DNA of 46,848 nt from Setaria digitata (taxonomy: Eukaryota; Nematoda; Chromadorea; Rhabditida; Setariidae), in NCBI GenBank assembly GCA_003640385.1, contig RCAB01000475.1:1-46848 (forward strand), in the 5' to 3' direction. The translations under genes were made by a program, and so were the position numbers. A model generated the notes under the pieces. That model was not told the DNA's origin. It ran no database searches and worked only from the letters and a program-made list of their open reading frames with translations. This document shows positions 13,440 through 24,548 of the stretch, one piece after another. How positions within the stretch are numbered: the stretch's first letter is position 1; every line of letters starts with the position of its first letter.

Positions 13440-13960
13440 ACCAAATTAATAATACACTCAATGTTTAATGACAGATGAAACATTACTAAGTCTAAATGAA
13501 TATAAATTATATCACCGATAACAAAAGAAAAAAACCAAAATTATACTGTTATCATTAAAAGATAACAAAATCGTACTGTTATCATTAAAAAAAAAAAACA
13601 TGTTTAATGTTTAATTGTAGAAGAAATGAGAATCAAGCGATAACAGTAATACTGCTAATGTTTAATTACAGAAGAAATATTAATTACTGTTATCAAAAGA
13701 TAACAATAACACTATTAACGCTTAATTGTAGAAGAAATAACATCTAATAATGATAGAGAAACAAACAACAATTACCATTGCTATTCTCGAAAAAAGACAA
13801 CAATAACACTGTTAATGCTTAATTGTAGAAGAAATAACATCTAATAATGATAGAGAAACAAACAACAATTACCATTGCTATTCTCGAAAAAAGACAACAA
13901 TAACATGTTTAATTGTAGAAGAAATACCATCTAACAATCATATTATTGATAGGGAAACAA
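13440..13960. repeat. Diverged tandem array with TTTAATTGTAGAAGAAAT core
   Basis: The core TTAATTGTAGAAGAAAT (or TTAATTACAG...) begins at about 13610, 13661, 13721, 13818 and 13908. Copies starting at 13721 and 13818 are nearly identical over a 97-bp period; other spacings are 51, 60 and 90 bp. GATAACA and ACTGTTATC blocks alternate with the core. No coding content. Confidence 0.75.
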
Positions 13961-13990
13961 ATAAGCAATAAAACTTATATGCATAATAAC

Positions 13991-14130
13991 TTTCAGCGTC
14001 TCAAACATCGGTACGAGAGGGAATCGTTCGACAACGTCGATGTTGATAGTGCTGATAATGGTGCTGGTGCTATGGTGGTGTTGATGGTGTACATGTATCC
14101 CTGTATCGGTATGTATAGGTGTGTATGAGT
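13991..14130 (+). other. Less A+T-rich segment after a splice-acceptor-like site
   Basis: TTTCAG ends at 13996 and is followed by about 135 bases with far fewer homopolymers than the surroundings and an open frame reading RLKHRYERESF and on. It ends in a GT/CTGT microsatellite. It could be a 5' noncoding or alternative first exon of the Hox3-like gene 3 kb downstream. I recognise no protein family. Confidence 0.25.
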
Positions 14131-14164
14131 GTCTGTGTGTGTGTCTGTCTGTCCGTCTGTCTAT
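14116..14164. repeat. GT and CTGT microsatellite
   Basis: Imperfect GT repeats pass into (CTGT)n between about 14116 and 14162. Confidence 0.7.
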
Positions 14165-14165
14165 T

Positions 14166-16480
14166 CAACATCAATTTGTATGAAAAATGAATAAACATAT
14201 ACATATAAATATAATGTTTCGTTGGTTATCTATCTCTTCATGGCGATGCTCCAAAAATTCGTATAGAAACAGACAGAAATGAAAATGATATTGTACAGTG
14301 ATTGGGGAATGATAGGCTATATAAATTTGTTAACAATCAAAATGTTTTATCACTTCATATATTACAATTATATATTTTATTGGTTTAAAAAAGAAAAAAA
14401 AAAAAATTTTTTTTAATTTAATAAATTTTTAATGAATAATTTATTTTTGATAAAATTTGAATAGTTTGATTAAAAATAACTAACTAATTAATTGGAAATA
14501 AACAAAAAAAGAAAATACATTAATGTATGATGAAAAAAAAAATTCCTATATGGGTAGTAGTTTCTAAACAAAAATATATACTAGCTAGATTAAAATAATT
14601 ATTTTTGTTGATTGGAATGAAAATTAGAATGGGAAAATTTGAAATTGAGTACGTGCCAATTTGAATAAAACGTGCATCCAATGAAATATTTGTTAGCTAT
14701 GACGTGCAAATTTAATATATACGTGTAATTGTATTTATAATTTTTATAATTTTATATAATTTTTTTTTTTTTTTAATTTTTTTATTTATAAATTTTAATT
14801 TTATTTTATTAATTTATTTTATTTATAAATTTATAATTTTATAAATTTATATAATTGTATTTTTTTTTTTTTGTTTCTTTTCTTTTTTTTTCCCAATAAT
14901 TTTTAAATATTCTATTAAAGACTGTGAAATAAAATGAAATGAATTTGGCATGAAAATGCAAAAAAAAAAAAAAAAAATGATAGTCAAAAGATGCTAAAAA
15001 TTTGTATGAATAAAAAAAATTAATTCATTAGAGTAGCAAATCAGCAATTGGATAATTAAGAGAATGAGCATATTTTACTAATATTGCTATTAAAATAATG
15101 AATATCAAAAATCGAAATAATTATTTGTTATTCTGAATAACTATTAAAATTCTATTATTTGTTATCTTTTTATTTATTTATTTTTTGGTTTTTTTTCTTT
15201 TTAATTAATTTGAAATACAAAAATTTTTTTAAATTTTGGTTTTTACTGTAATTACATTAATGATATTGCTATTAAAATTGAAATATATATATTTTTTTGT
15301 TTTAATTATAAAATTTTTGTCTTTTTTTTTTTTTTTTTTTGTAGAATTTGATAAAATGTTGCGAAGTATTCATTATGATTGATGTGCGGGAATTACTTCC
15401 TACTAATTAAATCATCTATTAAAAGTATTTAATCAAAATTTTTATTCATTATCGTGTTTGGAGTTTTTTTTTTTTTCTCCTGTTTAATCAATGGATTGAC
15501 AATTTCGAAATTAATCTTTTATGAATTTATTTGCAATTAATTTAATAAATATGCATATTGTTATTATAATGATAAAAAAAAATCAAAAAAAAAAAAAAAA
15601 AAAAAGATGGGTTAACATTTCTTGTTTCAATCATTCTTCTCACTCATTCCAAATTTATTTGAATTTATTAAATAATAATACAAATCATCATTGATTTCAT
15701 TTAGATTGATATAGTAAGCAGATCAAAAAATTCAAATTAAAAAAAATTTCACTCAATCAAAAAATTAGAATTTAGTAATTCTATAAATACTACTTGTTCT
15801 ATCATTTTATTGAAAGCTTGTTTCATTTAATAAATTCCATATTTATTAATTTTTTATTTTTTGTTTTCACCATTCGTGAGTTAAACAATAAAATTAAACT
15901 ATAGAAAATTTTTCATTTACTAGTAACATCATTGATTTTTGCTTCAAAAGAAATTCTAAATAATATTAACAAGTTTTTACCATTCCATTCTAAAAATAAA
16001 AATTAATTCAAACAACCATAACGTAGATGATTAGTTCAAATTTGATAATCTCATAGATATTTTAAGTTTTTGTTTCTTTTTTTTTTTTCGCCTTTTATTT
16101 CTCATAAATATATATTTTTAATTCTAATTCTACGTTATATAACATTTATTAATTTTATCATTTTATGAAAAATTTATGCAACTTTCAATAAATAAATTTT
16201 ATCATATCATTTCATTTTTATTACCTCATAAAAAATAATTTCATATTAAAATTATTATTTTATCATTTTTAAGATATGAACATTTCCACGACAATAAAAT
16301 AAATTTTTAGCATTTCAAAGAAAATTTGCAAAATTTTATCAATGAATCATCATCATTTTGCATTGTTCATCGTAATCATTCATCATCATAATGCCCAAAG
16401 AATTATTACTAAAATGACAATAAATGAAGAATGGATTAAGTAAGCTTTTTAAAATTTTATCATAAAAATTCATCCACTCA
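14166..16480. other. 5' flank of the Hox3-like gene, no gene seen
   Basis: A+T-rich with long A/T runs. ACGTGCAAA or ACGTGYAAT words at 14650-14730 are the only mild departure. Confidence 0.55.
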
Positions 16481-16755
16481 TCCTCTCTCTCTCTCTCTCT
16501 GTCTTCATATCTATATACATGTATGTATTCATGCTTCATTGAGTTATCATTTTTAATTTATTTAAATTTCAAAAGAAAAAAAAAAAAATGAAATCTCTCT
16601 CTCTCCTCATTTTTTGCCTCACTCTCTAGCATTTCTTCATCTCAAATTATCATTCTCGACAAATATTTCTTCAAATAATCTCTCCTTATCGCATCCCTTA
16701 TCATATATAAATAAATAAACATATCCTCATCATCGTCTTGCTTATCCTTAACATT

Positions 16756-16790
16756 TTCCTTTCAATCACAAATTCTATGATTGAAAGGAA
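16756..16790. other. Perfect 13-bp hairpin upstream of the Hox3-like gene
   Basis: TTCCTTTCAATCA (16756-16768) pairs fully with TGATTGAAAGGAA (16778-16790) around a 9-nt loop. It lies about 225 bp before the ATG and just before the CT-rich tract. Role unknown. Confidence 0.5.
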
Positions 16791-16828
16791 CAACTAAACC
16801 ATCTCATCTCTTAAAACTAATCCTTTTC

Positions 16829-16915
16829 ACTCTCTCCCTCTCTTTCTCTCTCTCTCTCTTTCGTTCTCTTTCTCTCCTTCTCTTCTTTCTCACCTTTCCT
16901 CCTCTTTCTCTTTTC
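16829..16915. repeat. CT-rich microsatellite before the Hox3-like gene
   Basis: Imperfect (CT)n/(TTTCTC)n tract. A shorter (CT)n lies at 16483-16500. It doubles as the polypyrimidine tract of the acceptor at 16922. Confidence 0.7.
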
Positions 16916-16920
16916 ATTTT

Positions 16921-16922
16921 AG
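16921..16922 (+). other. Likely 5' splice acceptor or trans-splice site of the Hox3-like gene
   Basis: A long CT-rich tract (16829-16920) ends in TTTTCATTTTAG, a good nematode 3' splice site. No coding exon precedes it, so it may accept a spliced leader or an upstream 5'UTR exon. This would leave a 91-nt 5'UTR before the ATG at 17014. Inferred from consensus only. Confidence 0.4.
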
Positions 16923-17013
16923 TTTGCATTTTCTCCCCTCCTTATTTTCATTCATCAACTTCGATAACATCCTATTGATATGCCTAACTGATCATATCTG
17001 ATTATAATATACG

Positions 17014-17659
17014 ATGCTGAATGGTTACAATGTTGAATTTACTACTTCATCATCGTCATCGTCATCGTCATCGTCATCATCGTCATCCTTATCAGTATCA
17101 TCAACATCGTCATTCTCATTATCACAATCTTATTCATATCCATATATGAACTGTTGCACATCAACACATGATGCAACTTATTGTGGCGCTTATTCATTTA
17201 CCGGATTTTACGATACATGCGAATCTGGCAACAAGTATTATTGCCAATTAACGGATATGAATAATCATTATTATCAGCATTATCAACAACAATATCAGAA
17301 TCATCATAGCAATAGTAATAATAATAATAATCAGAATCAGTTATATTATTCTCATTACTATACACCCGTTGCATCTACCTCACAGTACGGATATTTATTC
17401 CTGAATGGTACTATTCCGAATAATTTTACTTCATCCACTACTACTAATGCAATTATTAGACCTCCTACTGGTTCTATCAGTAGTGATCATATCAGTACTG
17501 ATAGAATGAGCTGTAACAGAGATTATTACGAAAGAAGAAATGAAATTAATATTTGTGGGCCAAAATATGCATGGATGATAGAACGTGATAAGGATCATCA
17601 CCAATCAAATAAGCTCACAAAAATTAATTCATCTGATACCGTAATCGGATCACAAACAG
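17014..17659 (+). CDS. Hox3-like homeobox gene, coding exon 1 (N-terminus and hexapeptide)
   Basis: First coding exon of a Hox transcription factor, 215 codons plus one base. The ATG is the first after an in-frame TAA at 17005-17007. Residues 12-25 are an unbroken run of 14 serines encoded by TCA/TCG repeats. Then come a YPYM motif (42-45), a long Tyr/His/Gln/Asn-rich stretch typical of Hox N-termini, and YAWM at residues 185-188 followed by IERDK. YAWM fits the Y/F-x-W-M hexapeptide by which Hox proteins bind PBC cofactors (EXD/PBX/CEH-20) and sits about 25 residues before the homeodomain, the normal spacing. The exon ends ACAG with a GT donor at 17660 in phase 1; the homeobox exon at 21513 has the matching phase. 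An acidic residue shortly after the hexapeptide recalls Hox2/Hox3 (PWMKE). The exon join is inferred from phase and motif order; extra small exons between are possible. Confidence 0.85.
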
Positions 17660-18328
17660 GTATTATTTGCAAAAAATTAAAAAAGAAAAAGAATAAATGG
17701 AAAAAAAAGCATTTTTTTTTTAAATAATCATTTTGTGATTTATTAGAATTTAAAATTTACTAAATTTTTTTTAGCTGCATTATTATAAATTTTTTTTCTT
17801 TTACCATTTTTATATTATGCAAAATGATAATACAAACTAAATATGTTGGTAATTAAAAATTGATAATAAAATGTACGTACATTAGTAACATTGATAAAAA
17901 AAAAAAAAAATGATGTTATCATAATAATGCATTCTTTTATTCGCTTTCATATTTCCTGTTTAGTGGTAACGATTTCAAAGATGTTTTGCAGTTATAAAAA
18001 GAAAGAAATCTAAAAAATAAAAAATATTAGTAATTTCACATTATTATTATTATTTTTTTGCTCTGATTTAATTAAACATAGCTGATATGACTGATCAATT
18101 AATTATTAAGGAAAAAGAAAAGGTAAATGACGTGAAATAATTGTTAGAAATTGTTAATACCATATCTCTTTTTTATTTTTCAAAAAGCGAAAAATTAACA
18201 ATAAATTTATTATTTAATAATGCAAGTTACAAAAAATAAATAAATAATAATCATAATTGCAAATAATTTAGATAATAGTATTTGTCATTATTATCATGTA
18301 TGTATATATATATATATATATTTCTNGA

Positions 18329-18366
18329 AATAATTTACATTATATATATATATAATGTAAATTATT
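18329..18366. repeat. Perfect 38-bp TA-rich palindrome
   Basis: Arms read AATAATTTACATTATATA and complement exactly around 18347/18348. An n at 18326 touches it, so the reading here may be affected by assembly of a hairpin or TA microsatellite. Confidence 0.6.
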
Positions 18367-18451
18367 ATTTGCTATTATATAATTACTATTATATACATAT
18401 ATATATATAATAATATTTGCATTATGCACAGGTATGCACAGGTGTCATCTA

Positions 18452-18476
18452 CAATGGTACCATCATCGTACCATTG
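18452..18476. other. Perfect 9-bp hairpin CAATGGTAC / GTACCATTG
   Basis: A 9-bp perfect stem with 7-nt loop, preceded by a short direct repeat of GGTATGCACA/GGTGTCA type (18431-18446). It lies inside the Hox3-like intron. Role unknown. Confidence 0.35.
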
Positions 18477-20866
18477 AGGTAATCGGTTCGTTCACTGTTT
18501 AAACAATTCAAAACAAACAAATAAAATATTACCATTCAATTTTACTAAAATTTTTGCCAAATATTTCATTAATTATAAAAGATCTGACTATTTAATAAAA
18601 AGTTAAAATTTTGATTTAAAATTCAATCAATAACTAACAAAAATGAAAAGACAAAGAAAAAGATTTTTATATTTTGTTGAAAAGAATTTTTCTTTTTTAC
18701 ACTCTTTTTTTTTTCATCCTGTAATTCTGTTCAATTTTAATTTAAATGGCCATTTAAGGAGCTACTTCTTAGTACAACAACATTATTAGTGTGATTAAAT
18801 TAATTGCAAAATAAAAATAAAAGAAAGAAAACGTTCATGAAAATAATAATTGTTGCTTTTTTTGCTAGCTAAATTATTGCAAATAATACAGCCTTTTATT
18901 TATAAATTTTATGATATTTGTTAATTCTTTTCACTTTTTTTTTTCTCCTTTTTAAGACAAAAAAAAATCATTTTTAATTTGATATTAATACGCCAAAATT
19001 TTCTGACACCTAAAGCTTTAATTAATGTAATTAATGGCTCGAATAACAAAGTCATTTATATTTGATAATTTCATTACTCTCTTTTTGCTACTAGCATTTT
19101 TTATTTGAACACTGTATTAGCCAAAAGCAAAAATTTCATTACTTAAATTAGCCTCATTTAAATTCAATTAAATGAAAATCTGCAATAAATAACTTTTTAA
19201 TTAGAAATTTCAACGATTGAAACATGAGTAGTTTGATTAAATTTATGTATTTTGAAACTATTAACTTTAGTTCTCTGTAAAAGTTTGTTTTTTTCCTATT
19301 ATTTTTTTAATTGATTATCACAGAGAGAAAGAGAAAAAAAAAAGCGAATGATATATTCAATTTGTTAGTTTAATTTCATTTTTTTGATTTCTAAAGCTGT
19401 TCACCTACAAAAATTTTTAATTTAATTTTATTTGTTTGCTTTTTCTTTTTGCTTTCACAGCGAATCATTTGATTCATTTGGTAAATTTTACTTTTCTTTA
19501 CCTTTTGTTTCTTTTATTTTTGCAAAAATATAATTTCTTTTATTTCGAGAAAAGAAAATGTTGCCGAAACTTTTCAAGCTTAAATTTTTTTGTAAAGATG
19601 CATTATTTTTCCGATGAATAATCGTAATTTTCTTTAAATGTTTCTACAATAAAAATGGCTTTACATTCGTGAAGAAAAAAAAAAGAAAGAAAGAAAAAAT
19701 ATAATGAGAACTTTTTCATTTAAATATTAATTTAACTTTAATGTAAAAATAAATAATAATTAATCATTTTATTTAATTAAATCATAATGCTAAAATTGAT
19801 TTGAGGGAAAAAAAATTGGAAAAATATATAATTTTTTCTTTTTTTGTTAGATTTGTTTGAATTAATTCTTTTAAATTTACAATTTTTTTTTTGAAAATTT
19901 GAAAATCTTGCTACAAAACAAGATAGACCGAAATGAAGATAAATGAAAGGTAGGAGGATAAGTAATGATAAATATTCCTCCAATTATCATTTTCAATTGT
20001 TAAAATTTACAAACTTTTCCTAAAATTTTAATAAATTCAAATTAATTTTATCATAGCGTAAAATTTTTCCAGACAATTACTATGAAAAAGATTGATAAAT
20101 TTGATTACAGTTTCAATTTTTTTCTCAAAATTACTAGATAGGAGTTTGTGTAATTTTTTTTTCCTAATTTTTGTAAACAAATATAAATTTTTTTTTTTTA
20201 AAAATCGTGCCTGGAATTTACTTTTTGTTACAGTTTTTTTTTTTTTTTTTTTCTCTGAAGCTAATTAAAAAAAATTTTCACTCATATTTTTGTGATAAAA
20301 ATCAATTTCCCAAACATCGATCATTCTATTTTTACTATCATTTCTAATAATGATCAATTACTAAGATAAATCAGCATAACTTTTTCTCTCTTTTTTTTTT
20401 ACTAATTGCTAATTATTTACACAAAATTAATGCCATTCGATATTTCCTTCCTTTTTTTTTAACTTTTTTTTTTTGCTTTTCTCCACCAAATTTATCCATT
20501 CGTTTTGTTGTTTGTTTGAAAAAAGAAAAGAGAAGTGATTTTTTTGATGTTAAAATATACCGTAATATTTCTCTTTTTTTTCGTTTCCTTTTTTTTTTTT
20601 TTTTTGAAATTTTTGAATTAAACGAAATTTTTTGGGTGAAATTTTTTTTTTTTTTGAGGAAAAAGGAAGGGGTTAATTCTCATTTTCTTTTTGCTTTTAA
20701 ATACTTGAATATTGATTGTTTGTAAAATACTCATTCGTCTCAATGAACTGCTTGATGTCTACAGTGATATTTAATATTTTAGAAAAATTTTTTAATATTT
20801 CTATAAAATTTTTATCTAGCTAGTTTTTTCTCTCTATATTAAAACACATTCTAAATTAACTTTTCT

Positions 20867-20897
<31 letters not shown>

Positions 20898-21512
20898 NAT
20901 TAGTCGGAAATGGAAGAATGATTTAGCAAAAATATATTTTAATATAATTTGTTTGGTTTAGCATATTGTATTTCAACATGAACCAATAACATATTTAAAA
21001 ATTAAAACAAATTAATATATTTTTATTGCAATCATTAAATATTGCATTATTCGAATGGTTGCATAATAAAAAAAAAAAAAAATTAATTACTAATTGGACA
21101 AAAATTAAGGAAGTTCTATAAATCGAACTAAAAGCACATAGATACCATTATATTAAAGTACTTATTAAAGGATATTTCAAAAGTATGGAATACTTTATAA
21201 TTAAATAACTTTAAAGTGCATTTTCTCTTATTTTGTTTATAAATTATCATGCTAATTCAATTTAATTTGCTGGCAGCTACTGCTATTACAGCACAATAAT
21301 TAGGGCATAATAATCTTCCTGTTCTTGATTCCATTAAGTACACTTACAACAACAATTAAAAGTTTTTTTAATTTCACTTCTGATTGAAACTGATCCTAAA
21401 ATAAAAATCTAATTTAACTTACCTACAAAAAGAAAACTGTTATTTTAGCAAATTTTCACATGCGTGAAATGCGTAAAAAAAAAAAAAAAAAAAAATACAG
21501 TAATTAATTTAG

Positions 21513-22138
21513 GTCGTACATCATACAGTACGCCACAAGTTGTGGAATTGGAAAAAGAATTTCGCACCAATCGTTATCTAAACAAGCAACGACGTAATGA
21601 ACTTGCCGAATTATTAGCACTTAGCGATCGACAAATTAAAATTTGGTTTCAAAATAGAAGAATGAAAGAGAAGAAACAACGACTGGCTACTACTGCACCA
21701 CCACCACCACCACCAAGTAAAACTGGCGGCACCGCTGCTACCATTACTACCACTAAAACCGCTATTACTACCACTACTATTACTACCGGTTGTACCAGTG
21801 ATACTAGTAATACTACCATTTTTACAACAAATTTTAGCAATGAACTAAGAAATTGTAATGATATAAGGATTGCACCATTCAAGGTTTCTTCCTCTAATGT
21901 GATTAAAGATGAGAAAAGAAATGCTACTGATGGTACTAATTGTAGAATGAGTAGTAGTAATGCTGATTTTAACAGTAATAGGAATAGTAGCAGTAATAAT
22001 GGTAAGGACAGTGATGGTGATGATGATGGTAATGTAAATGAAAAGATGGTAAAAGAAAAGAATAAAAATGAGAGGATAGTGGTAGCTGAAACAATAATTA
22101 ATGAAGTAGCTAACAGAGCATGCTATACATCACTTTGA
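21513..22138 (+). CDS. Hox3-like homeobox gene, coding exon 2 (homeodomain and C-terminus)
   Basis: Exon 2 carries the DNA-binding homeodomain and C-terminus of a nuclear Hox regulator. Joined at phase 1 to the exon ending at 17659, it gives a 423-residue protein with homeodomain about 213-272. Visible marks are R5, L16, F20, W48, F49, N51, R53 and recognition helix [11 protein letters not shown] (W48 codon at 21644). No intron splits the homeodomain. V14 (QVVELEKEF), NRYL at 23-26, A35-x-L37-L38 and I45 favour Hox3; from memory I count about 37 of 57 identities to a typical Hox3 domain, against roughly 35 to LIN-39 and 29 to EGL-5. N27-K28-Q29, D42 and E56 are divergent. After the domain come six prolines, a Thr-rich tract and an Asn/Ser/Lys-rich tail ending YTSL and TGA. 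Homeobox is certain; Hox3 is an inference, helped by the hexapeptide, the labial neighbour and the upstream miR-993-like hairpin. Confidence 0.9.
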
Positions 22139-22396
22139 AGCAATTCAACTTCTTTCTAATTACATTTTTAATTAGTCATTTTGATGCCAGCAAATTTAAA
22201 CCGTTCAGCATAGTGCATCAAATCAAAATTAAATGTTTCTATTTCTTTTTCATAAATTTTAATTTTTCAAATTTTTAACTAATTCGATGATGTGAAAAGT
22301 CTTCAGATAATTTTAGCAACAAAAGTACTGATGGGAAAAGAAAAGGGTATGCAGAAAAAAAAAGGCATGGATGAAATGAGTTTGAAATGAGCCAAA

Positions 22397-22402
22397 AATA
22401 AA
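22397..22402 (+). other. Candidate poly(A) signal AATAAA
   Basis: An AATAAA lies about 260 bases after the stop of the Hox3-like gene. Such hexamers are common by chance in A+T-rich DNA, so the assignment is weak. Confidence 0.25.
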
Positions 22403-22558
22403 TTTGTACTATTTAACGATTAATTTAAATGCAGTAAATCATTAAACATATTTGTAAATTGAAAATTTATATGGAAAAAAAAAGAAATTCTAACAATTCT
22501 CGAGTTTAATTTACTCCAAGTTTACATTTTCATGTATGAATTCTGTTAAATCATAAAN

Positions 22559-22880
22559 TATAAATAGAAATGATTAGTAGTTATTTTCAGTGAATTGTTT
22601 TTAAAAAAAAAAGAGCTTTTTCTTCATCCATTCAATCTATTTTTTTTCTTTGCAAATAATTATATTTTTCTTTTCGGAGAGTGGTTACCGTATAAAGTAC
22701 TGGAATAGTCACCATTNCATAAATAGAAATGATTGGTAGTTATTTTCAGTGAATTATTTTTAAAAAAAAAAAGAGCTTTTTCTTCATCCATTCAACCTAT
22801 TTATTTTTTTTCTTTGCAAATAATTGTATTTTTCTTTTCGGAGAGTGGTTACCGTATAAAGTACTGAAATAGTCACCATT
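22559..22880. repeat. Direct duplication of about 160 bp between n characters, 3' of the Hox3-like gene
   Basis: 22559-22716 and 22718-22880 share AGCTTTTTCTTCATCCATTC and GGAGAGTGGTTACCGTATAA, with a few substitutions. An n stands at 22558 and another at 22717. Assembly overlap or allelic copies are likely. Confidence 0.75.
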
Positions 22881-23235
22881 TAAAACAATACTGTAAGAGC
22901 AACATGGCATAATTCTACATCATAGTCGCCAGCATGTAGGACGCAGTGGTATGGTAGTACGGCAACCATGGTATTATGGTAGAATTTACTGTACATAATC
23001 GCGCGCAGATATGATATCATGTGTTTTGGTGGCATGATAGTATCAGGAATTCATATGAAGCAATACGGTATTTATTTTAAGCGGTAAGCATACTGTCAAT
23101 CAGCAGGACAATATCGTGGTTACAATGTAGGATAGTATATTAGCTGCAGTGTAAAATATGGCACCGTAATCTCTGTGTGAAACAGCACAGTAATCGTTGA
23201 GCAATGCAGTACGGTAATTATAGCAATAAGTATAG
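22880..23235. repeat. Diverged low-A+T array with GTACGGTAAT-like core
   Basis: About 350 bp in which words such as AGTACGGCAACC, AATACGGTATTT, CACCGTAATC, CACAGTAATCG and AGTACGGTAATTA recur at roughly 25-40 bp. It has few homopolymers and more C+G than its surroundings. No ORF. It follows the Hox3-like gene and may be an old minisatellite. Confidence 0.5.
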
Positions 23236-24250
23236 TAGTTGCTATGTTATTTCGTTATTATGTAAAATGGTTTAATTGCATTCTGCTATTATCATTGTTG
23301 CTTTGATAAATGATAATTTTTTGCACTTCTCTGATTGTAAGAAAAATTCGAAATTATCAGACTCCATTAAATTGAACTTTTTCAACAAAAAAAAAAAACA
23401 AGAAAATATTGTCAATTTTTAATTAAATTTCTTCATACCTTACTTAGCCAACAAACTTTTTCCATTTATCATTTTAACATGATGGTCTCCAATAATTACA
23501 ATGTATTAATATTGTATTCAACATGGTATCGATCTTTATATTATATACTTTTCTCTTCTTTATTTTACTTTTTTTTTCTTACTCAAATAATTTGTTTATG
23601 TTCAATTGTTCATCATCAATCAGTGGAAATTCGTATATTTTTATATTCACTAATATCTCTTTTTCTTACTAGTCCATTTTTTTAAACGAAATGCTCATCG
23701 ACAATGATTTCAGTTTCTTCCTTTTTTTTTTTTTTTTTTTTTGTTTTGAATTGTTCAATTGGTTTTGGAAGTTAATGAACGAAATAAAGTGAAACTTTGC
23801 TAGAAGTATTAATTAAAAAAATTGAAAAATCTAACACAACAAAAAATGAAACAAAATACCAAATGCTACATAATGTCGATTGAAATTTTCCAAATTTTAT
23901 TATCGATTGCAATTGAAAATTAGACAGCAAAACTTTGTAATAGATGATAATGATAAGTGAAGAAAAAAAATCAAAATTGAAATTGCGATTCAACTGACTA
24001 ACTTCAAATTTCATTTAATCTATTAAGCATATCAAACAGGTGGTGGAAACTTTTTATCAAATTCCTCTCCCTCCCTCACTCTTTCATTTCAACTAATTTT
24101 TATTTTTATTTTTTGAAGAATTTCCTTCTTATAAAATTAGGGTAGAAGTGAAAATTTTTAAAATTTTTTTCATCATTTTCATTTAGTTATCACATCCAGT
24201 TCTTTTATCAATGAAGCACATAACTAATAATTTTATCAATATACACCTTA
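23236..24250. other. Intergenic, no gene seen
   Basis: A+T-rich with one long T-run near 23720. Nothing recognised. Confidence 0.55.
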
Positions 24251-24416
24251 ATGCTTAATTTTATCCTCTCTCTCTCCCTCTCTCTTTCTCTCTCTTTGCA
24301 TCCGTGCTCCTTTTCCCTCTTTTCTTTTTTCTTCTCTTTCTTTCTTTCTTTTTTTTCTTTTTTTTTTTTATTTTTTTAAATTTTAAAAGATAATATTATG
24401 CCAAACGTTTATTTGC

Positions 24417-24548
24417 ATGAATAAATTATCAGAGATCTCGAATTGGCCGTTGAACTCCTTTTTAAGCGTGGAGCCAAGCAATTTATCAATTTCAGGAGGA
24501 GATAAATTAAAAAAATCGCTGCCTGAGCTTAAGATAAATTTAAAATGA
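24417..24548 (+). CDS. Possible small ORF of 43 codons or exon/retrocopy fragment
   Basis: An ATG-to-TGA frame with mixed, non-homopolymer composition reads MNKLSEISNWPL and on to ELKINLK. It lies between a long pyrimidine tract (24250-24380) and an A-run starting right after the stop. The minus strand of the same stretch also has an open frame (LSPPEIDKLLGS). Neither resembles a family I know. The less A+T-rich composition and the A-run directly after the stop would fit a decayed retrocopy, but this is weak. Confidence 0.15.
   Translation: MNKLSEISNWPLNSFLSVEPSNLSISGGDKLKKSLPELKINLK

Larger units (their letters stand above)
17660..21512 (+). other. Intron of the Hox3-like gene
   Basis: About 3.85 kb between a GT donor at 17660 and an AG acceptor at 21511-21512, both leaving phase 1. 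A second acceptor at 21499-21500 is also in phase and would add four residues just before homeodomain position 4. The intron contains a TA-rich perfect palindrome, a 9-bp hairpin, many homopolymers and two n characters (18326, 20898). I see no further exon in it. Confidence 0.75.

Noticed and set aside
14095..14108. CCCTGTATC as a miR-10 seed
   Set aside because: Diverges right after the seed and no stem-loop forms around it.
21649..21882. Antisense ORF over the Hox3-like exon
   Set aside because: Val/Gly-rich shadow of the Thr/Pro-rich C-terminus.
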